Of a stretch of 64,000 nucleotides of DNA, positions 43,422 through 52,064 are shown one piece after another. Source of the DNA: Gemmataceae bacterium (lineage in GTDB: Bacteria; Planctomycetota; Planctomycetia; Gemmatales; Gemmataceae); contig LR594585.1 in assembly GCA_901538445.1 (NCBI GenBank), forward strand, positions 310,001 to 374,000, written 5' to 3'. The position numbers and the translations under genes are program-made. A model generated the notes under the pieces. That model did not search any database. It was not told the origin of the DNA and saw only the letters and a program-made list of their open reading frames with translations. Each line of letters opens with the position of its first letter. Positions within the stretch are counted from its first letter, which is position 1.

Positions 43422-44735
43422 ATGAACTCGTTCAACCGCCGCGCGTTCCTCGGAACCACACTCGGGGGCGTTGCCGCCCTATCCGCTTACCCTGCCGCCG
43501 CCGCGCCGGAACTCGCCCCGGCCCCGCGGAAGCTCGACGACACCCCGACCAACCTTGGTCCGCAGGACACGCTGTTCCTGACGTACTCGGGCGACCCGAC
43601 CACGTCGGTCACCGTCCAGTGGATCGGGCCGGCCATCGCCGCGCCGACGTTCGTCCGCCACGTCACCCGCACCGGCACGGTCTGGACGCAGACGCCGGTC
43701 GCCACGCGGCCGTTCCCGAAGACGATCCTGAAGGTCCACCGGGCGGAGATCACCGGGCTGACCCCCGGCACCGAGTACCTGTTGCAGGTCGGGACGCTCC
43801 CGCAGGTCCACCGGTTCCGCACGATGCCGTCGAAGGCGACCGACACGTTCACGTTCGTCTCGGGCGGGGACTGCGGGGTGAACGCCCACGCGGTCGCGAA
43901 CAACATCCTGGCGGCCAAGCAGGAGCCGCACTTCGCGTTCATCGGCGGCGACCTGGGGTACGACAACGGCACGTCGGCGTCGGCCGCCCTGGGGTTCGTG
44001 CGCAACTACGCGAAGCACATGGTCGACCCGAAGGGCCGGCTGATCCCGCTCGTGACGTGCCTGGGCAACCACGAGGTGAAGGGCGGGTACAAGGGGAAGC
44101 GCGAGGACGCGACGTTCTTCTTCCCGCTGTTCGACGGGCTCTACAAGGACACGACCTACGCGGCGCTCGACTTCGGCGACTACCTGAGCCTGGTGCTGCT
44201 CGACACCGGGCACGTCTCGCCGATCAAGGGGGCGCAGACCGACTGGCTGGAGGCGGCGCTCCACCAGCGGGCCGAGCGGCCGCACCTGATCGCCGCGAAC
44301 CACGTCCCGGCGTACCCGTCGTTCCGGCCGGCGAAGGTGACCGTGCCGGGGGCGGGCATCCTGGACATCTTCAAGATCCCGGCGAGCGCCGGGACCGGCG
44401 AGGACAACCGCAAGTTCTGGTGCCCACTGTTCGAGCGGCACGGCGTGGACGCGGTGCTCGAGCACCACGACCACACGTTCAAGCGGACCTTCCCGCTCAC
44501 GGACGGGTTGCGGAACAAGTACGGGGTGCCGTACCTGGGCGACGGGTCGTGGGGCCAGTTGCGCGCGCCGTCGCCGGCCGAGAAGCGGCCGTACCTCGCG
44601 AGCGTCGGCAAGGCGTACCACTTCACGGTCCACAAGCTCGAAGGGGACCAGCGGTTCCACGTCGCGCTCGACGAGAGCGGCCGGGTCGCCGACGTGTGCG
44701 GGTCCACCGGCAAGCGGCCCGCCAAGCGGGGGTGA
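43422..44735 (+). CDS. Exported metallophosphoesterase (purple acid phosphatase-like)
   Basis: 437 residues from the ATG at 43422. A twin-arginine signal (FNRRAFLGTTLGGVAAL) indicates folded export. Residues about 45-140 form an N-terminal FN3-like domain (DTLFLTYSGDPTTSVTVQW...HRAEITGLTPGTEYLLQVG), as in purple acid phosphatases. The calcineurin-like domain follows with FVSGGDCG, IGGDLGYDNG, TCLGNHEVKGG, AANHVPAYP and LEHHDHTFKR as metal ligands. The substrate is some phosphomonoester in the periplasm or outside. The TAT route fits a metalloenzyme. It is one of three phosphoesterases in the window. Confidence 0.9.
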   Translation: MNSFNRRAFLGTTLGGVAALSAYPAAAAPELAPAPRKLDDTPTNLGPQDTLFLTYSGDPTTSVTVQWIGPAIAAPTFVRHVTRTGTVWTQTPVATRPFPKTILKVHRAEITGLTPGTEYLLQVGTLPQVHRFRTMPSKATDTFTFVSGGDCGVNAHAVANNILAAKQEPHFAFIGGDLGYDNGTSASAALGFVRNYAKHMVDPKGRLIPLVTCLGNHEVKGGYKGKREDATFFFPLFDGLYKDTTYAALDFGDYLSLVLLDTGHVSPIKGAQTDWLEAALHQRAERPHLIAANHVPAYPSFRPAKVTVPGAGILDIFKIPASAGTGEDNRKFWCPLFERHGVDAVLEHHDHTFKRTFPLTDGLRNKYGVPYLGDGSWGQLRAPSPAEKRPYLASVGKAYHFTVHKLEGDQRFHVALDESGRVADVCGSTGKRPAKRG

Positions 44736-44768
44736 GCCGGGTTCAGAACCGATGCGTGTTGCGCCGGG

Positions 44769-44962
44769 GACCAGGGGTTTGCCCGCAAGCGGGCCGCACC
44801 CCTGGCTACACGCGGTCGCCCCTCCGGGGCTACGGTTAACCTGCCGAGGCGGTTTGTTTTTGAAGCCGCGGACGCGGCGGCCGCGCGTAGCCAGGGGTGG
44901 AGCGAGTCTTCGAGCGCAACCCCTGGTCCGGAGTGCGATGCGGATCGCAGCCCCGGAGGGGC
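44769..44962. repeat. Family C palindrome, second copy
   Basis: Opens with ACCAGGGGTTTGCCCGCAAGC and GCACCCCTGGCTAC, then CCCCTCCGGGGCTAC; after a centre with paired GCCG/CGGC it closes with GTAGCCAGGGGTGGAGCGAG, CGCAACCCCTGGT and GCAGCCCCGGAGGGGC. The arm sequences match 38716-38859 but their order is reversed (right half first). It fills the gap before the PQQ-propeller gene. Confidence 0.88.
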
Positions 44963-45029
44963 GATAGACCCGCCCGCGTCGGTCGGCTATCATTTCCCCG
45001 ACGCTGCCGCGTCACAGGACCACCCCGCC

Positions 45030-47558
45030 ATGCGACACCTTTCGCGCGCCCTCGTTCCCGCCCTCGGTCTGCTCCTGACGGCCGCCCCCGCCCTTGCGGT
45101 CATCAAGAAGCTCACGCACCTCGACGAGGTGCTCGAGTCACAGAAGTTCATCTTCGTCGCCGCCGTCGAGAAGGTGGACCCGGAGAAGCCGTCGGTGGTG
45201 CTAACGGTCGAGAAGAAGCTCAAGGGCGAGCCGCCGTTCGAGCGGCTCCCGGTCAACATGACCGGCGACGACGACGCCAGGAAGGCCGGCGACACCAAGA
45301 CGATCCTCGACCGCCTCGACCCGAGCCGCAAGGTCGTCGTCTTCGCGGTGAAGCAGAACGGGCTGTACGAGGCGATGGCGTTCGTCGAGGGCTCGTGGTT
45401 CTCGCTGCAGGGCACCCCGGACCCCGAGACGAAGACCGTTCGGTGGGCGTTCCTGCACGGCGAGCCGTTCCTCCGCCGCACCTACAAGGGCACGACGGCC
45501 GAGATGGTGAAGGTCATCGAGGACGGGCTCGCGAAGAAGGCCAAGCCGCCGATGGCCGACGAGAACGAGAAGCCCGGGTTCGGCCCGCCGGTGACGAAGA
45601 AGTGCGGAACGGGGGATTCGGAGTGCGGAGTGGAAGACGGCGGGCTTGATTCCGCATTCCGCGCTCCGCATTCCGCGTTGTTCGGCGTGATCCCCTCCGT
45701 CGTGCTGCTCGGGCCGCTCGCGCTGGTCGCGGCGCTGTTCCCCGGCGTGTTCGCACGCATGGCGATCGGTATGAAGCGGTGGCGCGCGTTCCTCGTCGTC
45801 GCCAGCATCAACAGCACGCTCGCACTCGTCTACTGGCTCGTGCAGGAACACCTCCCCGCCGGGCGCGCGTTCGGGATCAAGGCGTTCACGCTGTACCTCA
45901 CGACGATCTCCGCAGTCGGGCTGCTGTGGGCCGGGCGGCGCTACCGCCGCATGGCGGCCGAGGACGCGGCCCTCACGAACGTGCCGGGCCGCACCGAGAT
46001 CGGCTCGCTCGCGGGGCTGACGGCGTTCGCGGCGCTGTTGGCCGTCGGCGTCGCGTGGTTCGCGAACTGGCAGTGGGAGACGAACCTCGAACTCCCGCTG
46101 CGGGAGTTCACGTTCATCGGCGTCGCGCTGCTCGCCGCGACCGTCTACGCGGGCTACCGCTACGTCACCCGCGGCGTCGACGCGGCCGTTGACAGGCGGC
46201 TGTCACTCTCGGGGGAGTCGGTCGGGCTCGCGACGCTCGTGCTGTGCGGGTTCACGACGCTCGTCGCCGGCGGCTCAGGCGCGGTCGCCGTCAGCACCGA
46301 GTCCGGCGACGCCGAGGCGATCGGCCCGCGGCTCGTTTCGGCCCGCGCGATCGAACTCTACGAAGTGGACGACGGCTCGAAGGACCCGCTGCCCGCGGAG
46401 GTGCTGTCGGGCGTGGTCGTGTCCGGCGACCGCCTGTTCATGGGCTTGCGGAACACCGGCTTCCCCGGCGGCCGGCTCGTGTGCGTGAACCCGGAGACGG
46501 GCGAGGTCGCGTGGTCGTTCCGCGAGAAGCTGAAGCCGGTGTTCTGCACGCCGACGATCGCCGACGGCAAGCTCTACTGCGGCGAGGGGCTCCACGAGGA
46601 CCGAGAGTGCCGGCTGTTCGGCATCAGTGCGGCCGACGGCAAGCCGGCGTGGGCCGAGCCGGTCAAGACCGGCAGCCACACCGAGGGAACGCCGGCGGTC
46701 GCGGGGGGCAAGCTGTTCTTCCCCGCCGGCGACGACGGCCTCATCGCCGTGGACGCGAAGACCGGCACTCAGCGGCTGTGGCAGCTCAAGGGCGGGAAGG
46801 ACGCGGGCATCCACATCGACGCGGCCCCGGCGGTGAGCGGAAACCGCGTGTTCGTCGGCAGCGGGCTGTACTCGTTCGTCGCGGTCGCGCTCGACACCGA
46901 GACGGGCAAGGAGCTGTGGCGCACCGATCTGAAGCTGCGGTCGTTCGCCGCACCGGTCGTGCTCGGCAAGGCGGTCCACTACGGCGTCGGCACCGGCAAC
47001 ATGGCGCACGACACCGAGCACTACCCCGAGGAGGGCGAGAAGAAGGACGGCGTGCCGGCGGGTGCGGTGGTCGCCCTCGACACCGAGACCGGCAAAGAGT
47101 TGTGGCGGCTCGAACTGCCGAAGGCAGTTCACGTCGCGCTCGCGGGGGATGCGTTCAGCGTGTACGCCGCGTCGCGCGACGGCAGCGTCTACGCGATCGA
47201 CCGCAAGACCGGCAAGCTCCGGTGGAAGACCGGGCTCGGCAGCGCGATCATGGCCCCGCCCGCGGTCGCGGCGAGCGGCGGCGTGCCGGTGGCGGTGTAC
47301 GCCGTCGGCCGCGAGGGCCTGCTCGCGTGCCTGAACCCGCACACTGGGAAGGTCGTGTGGCAGAAGCAACTCCCCGGCTACACCTGGAGCGGCAAGGACG
47401 AGGACGGCGTCCTGAGCGGCCCGACCGTCGTGACGACGCCGACCGCGACCGGCAGCAAACGCACCGTGTACGTCGGCGGGATGACGGTGGACCCGAATAA
47501 CCCCGCGAAGAAGACCGCCGCCGTGTTCCGGTTCGACGACGAGATCGGCGGGGAGTGA
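45030..47558 (+). CDS. Membrane PQQ-like beta-propeller protein with an in-frame palindrome insert
   Basis: 842 residues. Signal peptide (MRHLSRALVPALGLLLTAAPALA), an N-terminal exported domain to about 185, then six hydrophobic segments at about 215-430 (VIPSVVLLGPLALVAALFPGV, FLVVASINSTLALVYWLV and others). The C-terminal 400 residues contain PQQ-type propeller repeats (RLVCVNPETGEVAWSF, GLIAVDAKTGTQRLWQL, VVALDTETGKELWRLEL, VYAIDRKTGKLRWKT). The propeller motifs resemble outer-membrane BamB-type or quinoprotein blades, but no cofactor ligands are clear, so binding or scaffolding is likelier than dehydrogenase activity. Residues 191-216 come from a heptamer palindrome just before the first membrane segment. 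Confidence 0.87.
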   Translation: MRHLSRALVPALGLLLTAAPALAVIKKLTHLDEVLESQKFIFVAAVEKVDPEKPSVVLTVEKKLKGEPPFERLPVNMTGDDDARKAGDTKTILDRLDPSRKVVVFAVKQNGLYEAMAFVEGSWFSLQGTPDPETKTVRWAFLHGEPFLRRTYKGTTAEMVKVIEDGLAKKAKPPMADENEKPGFGPPVTKKCGTGDSECGVEDGGLDSAFRAPHSALFGVIPSVVLLGPLALVAALFPGVFARMAIGMKRWRAFLVVASINSTLALVYWLVQEHLPAGRAFGIKAFTLYLTTISAVGLLWAGRRYRRMAAEDAALTNVPGRTEIGSLAGLTAFAALLAVGVAWFANWQWETNLELPLREFTFIGVALLAATVYAGYRYVTRGVDAAVDRRLSLSGESVGLATLVLCGFTTLVAGGSGAVAVSTESGDAEAIGPRLVSARAIELYEVDDGSKDPLPAEVLSGVVVSGDRLFMGLRNTGFPGGRLVCVNPETGEVAWSFREKLKPVFCTPTIADGKLYCGEGLHEDRECRLFGISAADGKPAWAEPVKTGSHTEGTPAVAGGKLFFPAGDDGLIAVDAKTGTQRLWQLKGGKDAGIHIDAAPAVSGNRVFVGSGLYSFVAVALDTETGKELWRTDLKLRSFAAPVVLGKAVHYGVGTGNMAHDTEHYPEEGEKKDGVPAGAVVALDTETGKELWRLELPKAVHVALAGDAFSVYAASRDGSVYAIDRKTGKLRWKTGLGSAIMAPPAVAASGGVPVAVYAVGREGLLACLNPHTGKVVWQKQLPGYTWSGKDEDGVLSGPTVVTTPTATGSKRTVYVGGMTVDPNNPAKKTAAVFRFDDEIGGE
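45602..45678. repeat. Heptamer-period palindrome inside the PQQ-propeller gene
   Basis: Left arm words: GTGCGGA, ACGGGGG, ATTCGGA, GTGCGGA. Right arm words: ATTCCGC, ATTCCGC, GCTCCGC, ATTCCGC. The words are variants of those in the oxidase insert at 15926. The frame stays open and encodes CGTGDSECGVEDGG then LDSAFRAPHSALF at the edge of the membrane domain. Confidence 0.9.
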
Positions 47559-47592
47559 GGCGCGGTTGCCGGTTCTCCTCGTTGCCCTCACA

Positions 47593-47699
47593 CCCGGGGC
47601 GTTGCCCCGGGCTGGGGTTGTCCGACCCCTTTGGGGTCATCACCGGGGTCTTGCAGGCTGAAGGCCTGCCACAACCTGAGCCCGGGGCAACGCCCCGGG
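47593..47699. repeat. Family D multi-armed palindrome, third copy, inverted
   Basis: The order of the inner hairpins is reversed compared with the 41855 and 43183 copies: GACCCCTTTGGGGTC first, then CACCGGGGTC, then GCAGGCTGAAGGCCTGC, closed by CACAACCTGAG. Flanking hairpins are CCCGGGGCGTTGCCCCGGG and CCCGGGGCAACGCCCCGGG. Reading the opposite strand restores the common order, so the element inserts in both orientations. Confidence 0.92.
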
Positions 47700-47902
47700 T
47701 CCGAAGCGTCGGCGGTTCTCGCAGACTTCACGTGGCCCGTGCCCGACACTTCCGATCGCAGGCGGCGCTGCTATATTGTTCCGGTCGCCCGGCGCGGGGC
47801 CGGGCCGACCGCTGTCACGTCGAAGGCGCGGCCGCACGCAGCCGGCCGGGTCCGCCTTCCGACACCCACACCAACCCACCCTCCCGAGTCAGGAGACCGA
47901 CG

Positions 47903-48235
47903 ATGTCCGACCAGGCGAACCAGCCGCAACCGGCCAACGCCCAGCAGATCCAGGTGCCGATCGACGCGACCGAGATGGAGAACGTCTACGCGAACTACTT
48001 CCGCGTGACGCCGACGCTCGACGAGGTGCTGCTGGACCTGGGCATGCACGCGCAGTTGATGGGGCCGACCGGCCCGGAGCCGGTGAACCTGTCGCACCGG
48101 CTGATCCTGAACTTCGTGACCGCGAAGAAGCTGGCCGAGGTGCTGCGGCTGGTGGTGAGCCGGCACGAGCAGGCGTTCGGGGTGATCGAGGTGGACCCGA
48201 ACCGCCGCCTCCGCACCAACCAGCGCCCCGCGTGA
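47903..48235 (+). CDS. DUF3467 domain protein
   Basis: 110 residues from the ATG at 47903, preceded by AGGAGA. The body (IDATEMENVYANYFRVTPTLDEVLLDLGMHAQLM...VNLSHRLILNFVTAKKLAEVLRLVVSRHEQAFG) has the DUF3467 pattern: a YANxxxVxxxxxEVxLDF strand, a turn, then a helix with TAKKLxxxLxxxxxxxE. These are small cytoplasmic proteins of unknown function. It precedes a DUF4058 gene on the same strand with a 68-base gap. Confidence 0.85.
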   Translation: MSDQANQPQPANAQQIQVPIDATEMENVYANYFRVTPTLDEVLLDLGMHAQLMGPTGPEPVNLSHRLILNFVTAKKLAEVLRLVVSRHEQAFGVIEVDPNRRLRTNQRPA

Positions 48236-48303
48236 CCCCGCGGGAGCAGGTGCCTTGTGGCCCCGGCCCCCCTCCGTGATAATGCTGGGCGGAGGGCCGG
48301 GCC

Positions 48304-49014
48304 ATGCCGCTGCACGACTGGACCGATGAACGGGCCTGGGACAGCGTCCACCCGATCTGGATGACGTACCTCATCGAGTGGGTTCAGCCCCGCTTGCCGG
48401 AGGGCTTCAAGGCCTTCCTCGGCGGCGTGCCCGCTCTCACGGTGGCATCGGCCAACGGCAAGCCGGACGTCAGCGTGCGGCGGTGGGGATCGGAACAACC
48501 TCCAGGCGGAGCGGCGGCAACGGGCACCGCTGTCCTCGAACCGGACGCGGAGCTGAACGCCGTCTTCCGGCTCGACCCGCAGCGGGCCGTTCACATCGAC
48601 TACCACGGCCAGCTCATCGCCGCCATCGAGATCGTGTCGCCGCGGAACAAGGACCGGGACGACGCGAAGGAAACGTACACCAACCGCTACCTCGGCTACC
48701 TCCGGTTCGGTGTCCACCTCATGCTCGTTGACGTGATGCCGCGGCCGCGGAAGTTCTCGTTCGCGGACGCCATCTCCGCGGGCGTCGGCTTGGAGCTGCC
48801 GCCGCTGCCGTCGCCGTTCGCCGCCGTGTACCGGGTCGCCGGGGCCATCCCGGTGGGGGACGACATGGGCAGCCGGATCGGCGTGTGGCGTCGCCCGCTC
48901 CAGGTCGGCGAACCGCTCCCCACGCTGCCGCTGCCGCTGAGCCTCCACCAGTCCGTCACGATCGACCTGGAGCAGACGTACCAGCGCGCCGCCGAGCGGG
49001 CGTACCTGACGTGA
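48304..49014 (+). CDS. DUF4058 family protein
   Basis: 236 residues. MPLHDWTDERAWDSVHPIWMTYLIEWVQPRLPEGFKAFL is the DUF4058 opening. The core IEIVSPRNKDRDDAKETYTNRYLGYLRFGVHLMLVDV matches the E-x-(I/V)-SPxNK motif shared with Uma2-like, PD-(D/E)XK-derived proteins that are expanded in planctomycetes and cyanobacteria. The nuclease-like Glu and Lys are retained, but activity is unproven. The first ATG has GGGCC before it, a weak ribosome site. Confidence 0.87.
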   Translation: MPLHDWTDERAWDSVHPIWMTYLIEWVQPRLPEGFKAFLGGVPALTVASANGKPDVSVRRWGSEQPPGGAAATGTAVLEPDAELNAVFRLDPQRAVHIDYHGQLIAAIEIVSPRNKDRDDAKETYTNRYLGYLRFGVHLMLVDVMPRPRKFSFADAISAGVGLELPPLPSPFAAVYRVAGAIPVGDDMGSRIGVWRRPLQVGEPLPTLPLPLSLHQSVTIDLEQTYQRAAERAYLT

Positions 49015-49128
49015 GGAGTGGCGGTGTGCCACTCAAGCATTGACGGGTTCTCCACGCGGTCACATACTTGTTCAGCGGCCAACGCCGGCACGTCGAGTTC
49101 GACAAGACGCTTGAACTACGAGGGCACG

Positions 49129-50094
49129 ATGTTCATTGTGTGGGGCGAGTTGAACGTGGAGAAGCGGCTCGGCGTCGCGGCCGATAAGTGCCCCCTGTGT
49201 AGTCGTGTGTCGCTGGTGAACGTTGTCGGCGTCTATCGCAAGCAGCACATTTACTACATTCCCTTGGGCTCCGGGACGCTCGCTGCCACAGTCCTGACCT
49301 GTCAGGACTGTGGCGGGAAGATGACGTGCGCCACGCACCCGTACTCGCGGTTGTTGCCGCACTCGCAGGCCGGAGCGATGCACGTTGGGGAGGTCCTCGA
49401 ACAGACGAACCCCTCGCAGGCCAAAGCGATCGTCTCCCGGATGCAACTCGAAGATCGGGCGCGAGCGGGGCACCCGGTCGCCCCCGGGGAGCCCGACGCG
49501 AGGTTGCAATTGGCGTTCGTCCGCTTGGCGGAACTGAACCCGAGTGACCCGGAGGTGATCGCGCTTCGGACGCGACTAAGTCAGTGGGGGATGCAAGACG
49601 CCGAGACCAACACGCGGACGCTTCTCGACCTTGACTCGTTGATTCACCAGTACGAGTCGTCCCACGCCGTCAACAACGTCGTGGGCCTCTTGGCACAGCG
49701 GTTCAAGCCCGAGCCGGACGGATGCCTCGCGTTTCTTGCGTTTCTCATCACCGCGATTGCGGGAATTGTGGCTGTTGTGGAATGGCTCGACACCGCAGAT
49801 TTGATGTTCGCAATTCCTGCCGCGCTGGTCACGGCCGCTGTTGTTGCGTTCGGTGTACACGCCGCGTGGCGGCGGAAGAATCACAAGTGGTTCTTCCAGG
49901 CGGTTTTCCTGCCCGAAGTGAAGCGGCGGGGTATGGCGGTGGGCGATGTGGTCAGCAGACTCCGTCCGCTCAGTCCCCGCGACGAGCGGCTGGACCCAAA
50001 CCTGAGAGGTCTGATCCGAGCCCTGCCACTTTTGGACGAAGTGCTAGCCGAGCAAGCACGCGAGCAAACGCCCCCAGAGCAGCACACGTCGTGA
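49129..50094 (+). CDS. Zinc-ribbon membrane protein of unknown function
   Basis: 321 residues from the ATG at 49129 (GAGGG 4 bases upstream); an in-frame ATG-like start at 49018 is less likely. Two Cys pairs form a zinc ribbon in the first 65 residues (KCPLCSRVSLVNVVG...TCQDCGGKMTC). The middle is a helical region with repeated short blocks (residues about 90-190). Two membrane segments follow at about 215-260 (CLAFLAFLITAIAGIVAVVEWL and FAIPAALVTAAVVAFGVHA). The C terminus is basic. The layout resembles the zinc_ribbon family of membrane proteins in planctomycetes. Role unknown. Confidence 0.7.
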   Translation: MFIVWGELNVEKRLGVAADKCPLCSRVSLVNVVGVYRKQHIYYIPLGSGTLAATVLTCQDCGGKMTCATHPYSRLLPHSQAGAMHVGEVLEQTNPSQAKAIVSRMQLEDRARAGHPVAPGEPDARLQLAFVRLAELNPSDPEVIALRTRLSQWGMQDAETNTRTLLDLDSLIHQYESSHAVNNVVGLLAQRFKPEPDGCLAFLAFLITAIAGIVAVVEWLDTADLMFAIPAALVTAAVVAFGVHAAWRRKNHKWFFQAVFLPEVKRRGMAVGDVVSRLRPLSPRDERLDPNLRGLIRALPLLDEVLAEQAREQTPPEQHTS

Positions 50095-50126
50095 ATTGTT
50101 CTTTTGCAACCTTGTGAAGCGCCTGG

Positions 50127-50160
50127 GCACTACCGGCGTGCTGACGCCGCGCCGCTCGCC
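50127..50160. repeat. Solo right arm of a family A palindrome
   Basis: GCACTACCGGCG, then TGCTGACGCCGCGCCGCTCGCC matches the right arm of the 30443-30472 copy with a few inserted bases, but no left arm is present. It is either a decayed element or one that lost a half by deletion. Confidence 0.7.
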
Positions 50161-50238
50161 ACTCCCACGGTGAATGTTTCCGTTCGTGCGCACGTCCAAC
50201 GGGGTGCATTGCCCGCACCCGATTCGTTGTGAGCTGCA

Positions 50239-51183
50239 ATGACTCCCGTTCGCACTCTTTGCCTCGCGGTCGTTGTTTCGGTGATTGCCGTTGCACTGGT
50301 CGGAGCCGCTGATGATCCGGCCGCGCAGCCGTCGCCGCCCGAGATGGCGAAGGCGGCCGGCGTGAAGCTCCCGAAGTACCCGTGGCACGTCGCCAACATC
50401 TGGTGGGACCTCGCCGGGAAGACCGAGCACTTCGAGTCGCTCGCCGTGGACGTCACCATCGACCGCGACGTGCCGGCGACCTACAACCTGTACGTCGCGC
50501 CGGTCGGCGTCGCGAACATCAACGGGCTCCAGTTCTACGGCGGGCTCCAGACGAACATCAACGGGTGGGCGACGAAGGAGTCCCGCACCCGCGTGTTCCC
50601 CGGCAAGGGCGCGATCTTCTCGCGGTGGTCGTCGGACCAGAAGACCCCCATCGGCCTCGACCACGTCCGCACCGCCGGCGACGACTGCCTCGTCGAGAGC
50701 GCCGGGTACGAGGGCGAGTTCGCGAGCGTGCGCCGGCCGTTCGCGTGGACCAAGGGCACCTACACCTACGAGATCGCGAAATCTGAGACCGAGAAGAAGG
50801 ACGGCAAGCCGCACACGTGGTTCGTGTGCCGCGTCACGGACGCCGCCGGGAAGGTACACCCGGTCGGCGAACTGCGGTTCGAGGGCGGCGACTTCACGTT
50901 CTGGAACCGGCACTCGGCGTTCGTCGAGGTGTACAGCACCGCGAAGATCCCCGCGTCGCACATCCCGAAGGTGACGGTGTCGTTCGGGTGGCCGCGGATC
51001 AACGGCAAGAAGGCCGACGTGAAGAGGGCCAGTGCGTTCTACCCGCACGACTCGGGGCCGGCGTCGCCCGACTGCGCGACCGTGCGGGCCGACGGCGAGG
51101 CGTGCGTGGTCGAGGTCGGCCCGATCTTCACGCGCGACGAGGCCAAGCGCCGCCACCCGCTCGACATCACCCTCGCGAAGTGA
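50239..51183 (+). CDS. Exported protein, possibly DUF3472-like
   Basis: 314 residues from the ATG at 50239. Signal peptide MTPVRTLCLAVVVSVIAVALVGA. The N-terminal half (NIWWDLAGKTEHFESLAVDVTIDRDVPATYNLYVAPVGVANINGLQFYGGLQTNINGW) is beta-rich with a YGGLQTN motif. The C-terminal half repeats beta-strand patterns (VGELRFEGGDFTFWNRHSAFVEVY). I think the pattern is near DUF3472, but the match is from memory. The gene is followed at 18 bases by 51202, so both may be cotranscribed. Confidence 0.6.
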   Translation: MTPVRTLCLAVVVSVIAVALVGAADDPAAQPSPPEMAKAAGVKLPKYPWHVANIWWDLAGKTEHFESLAVDVTIDRDVPATYNLYVAPVGVANINGLQFYGGLQTNINGWATKESRTRVFPGKGAIFSRWSSDQKTPIGLDHVRTAGDDCLVESAGYEGEFASVRRPFAWTKGTYTYEIAKSETEKKDGKPHTWFVCRVTDAAGKVHPVGELRFEGGDFTFWNRHSAFVEVYSTAKIPASHIPKVTVSFGWPRINGKKADVKRASAFYPHDSGPASPDCATVRADGEACVVEVGPIFTRDEAKRRHPLDITLAK

Positions 51184-51201
51184 CCAGTAGGAGATGACGA
51201 G

Positions 51202-51747
51202 ATGGCGTGGAGGGCGGGTGCCGAGTTGTTCGCGGATGTGTGGCCGCTGATCCAGACCCGCGTGCGCGAGAAGCGACTGCGGCACGAGTTCACTGCCGCA
51301 CTACTGCAACTGTTTATCGACCACGACATCGACCCGCACGACGTGGCCGACCTCAACCCCGAGGTCCGGGCCGCACTCGCGAGCATCGGGATCGAGACGC
51401 AGTACGAGAGCGAAGCGGAACAGGCGGTAACCGATTGCGTCCGCCAAATCGAAGCTACAGAGGCGTCCGCCCGCGCGACAGCGGCCGAAGCGCTTCGACA
51501 CTTCGTCCCGCTCGCGGACGATCCGAACCGGGCGGCCGTTCACGTCCTGCCCGCACTGCTCAAACTCCTCCGCGATCCCGTCCCCCGGGTGTGCCGGGCT
51601 GCCGCCATGTCGATCCGCGAACTGGTGCCGGTGGCGCGCTCGATCCCCGCAAAGATCATGGCGAAACTCCGGGCCGGGGCCGAGCACGAAGACGATGTGG
51701 TTGCGAAACGGATCCGTGAGGCGATTGCTCGGGCCGAACGGGACTGA
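51202..51747 (+). CDS. HEAT-like repeat protein of unknown function
   Basis: 181 residues, ATG at 51202 with GGAG 9 bases before. The N-terminal 60 residues (AELFADVWPLIQTRVREKRLRHEFTAALLQLFIDHDIDP) are helical and acidic/basic. The C-terminal half (residues about 85-150: ARATAAEALRHFVPLADDPNRAAVHVLPALLKLLRDPVPRVCRAAAMSIRELV) has two HEAT-like helix pairs with PxVCRAAAxxI. Such repeats bind proteins. It is not exported. Confidence 0.6.
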   Translation: MAWRAGAELFADVWPLIQTRVREKRLRHEFTAALLQLFIDHDIDPHDVADLNPEVRAALASIGIETQYESEAEQAVTDCVRQIEATEASARATAAEALRHFVPLADDPNRAAVHVLPALLKLLRDPVPRVCRAAAMSIRELVPVARSIPAKIMAKLRAGAEHEDDVVAKRIREAIARAERD

Positions 51748-52064
51748 ACACGCGCAGTGGTGTTGTTCTGACGTGTTTCTTCCGGAAGAATGAAGTGGTT
51801 CCGGAGGAGAGGCGGCACGGTCGTGCGAAATCAATGAGAGGGGCTCGAGCGGGCCCGGTACAATCCCGGGGCGGTTCGGGCTTTCCACTCCCCCCGCGGT
51901 GCGACTACAATCATTCTCACCACCGGCGACCCGACCTCCGCCGCCCGTCCCGCTTCGCTTGCTCGGCTGCCTGCTCCGTCCGCCGACCGATTGATGGCTC
52001 GCTTGCGTCTCACGGCCGCTCCGCACTCTTGCGGCGGCCCCGACTGGATTCTGGGACTCTCAGC

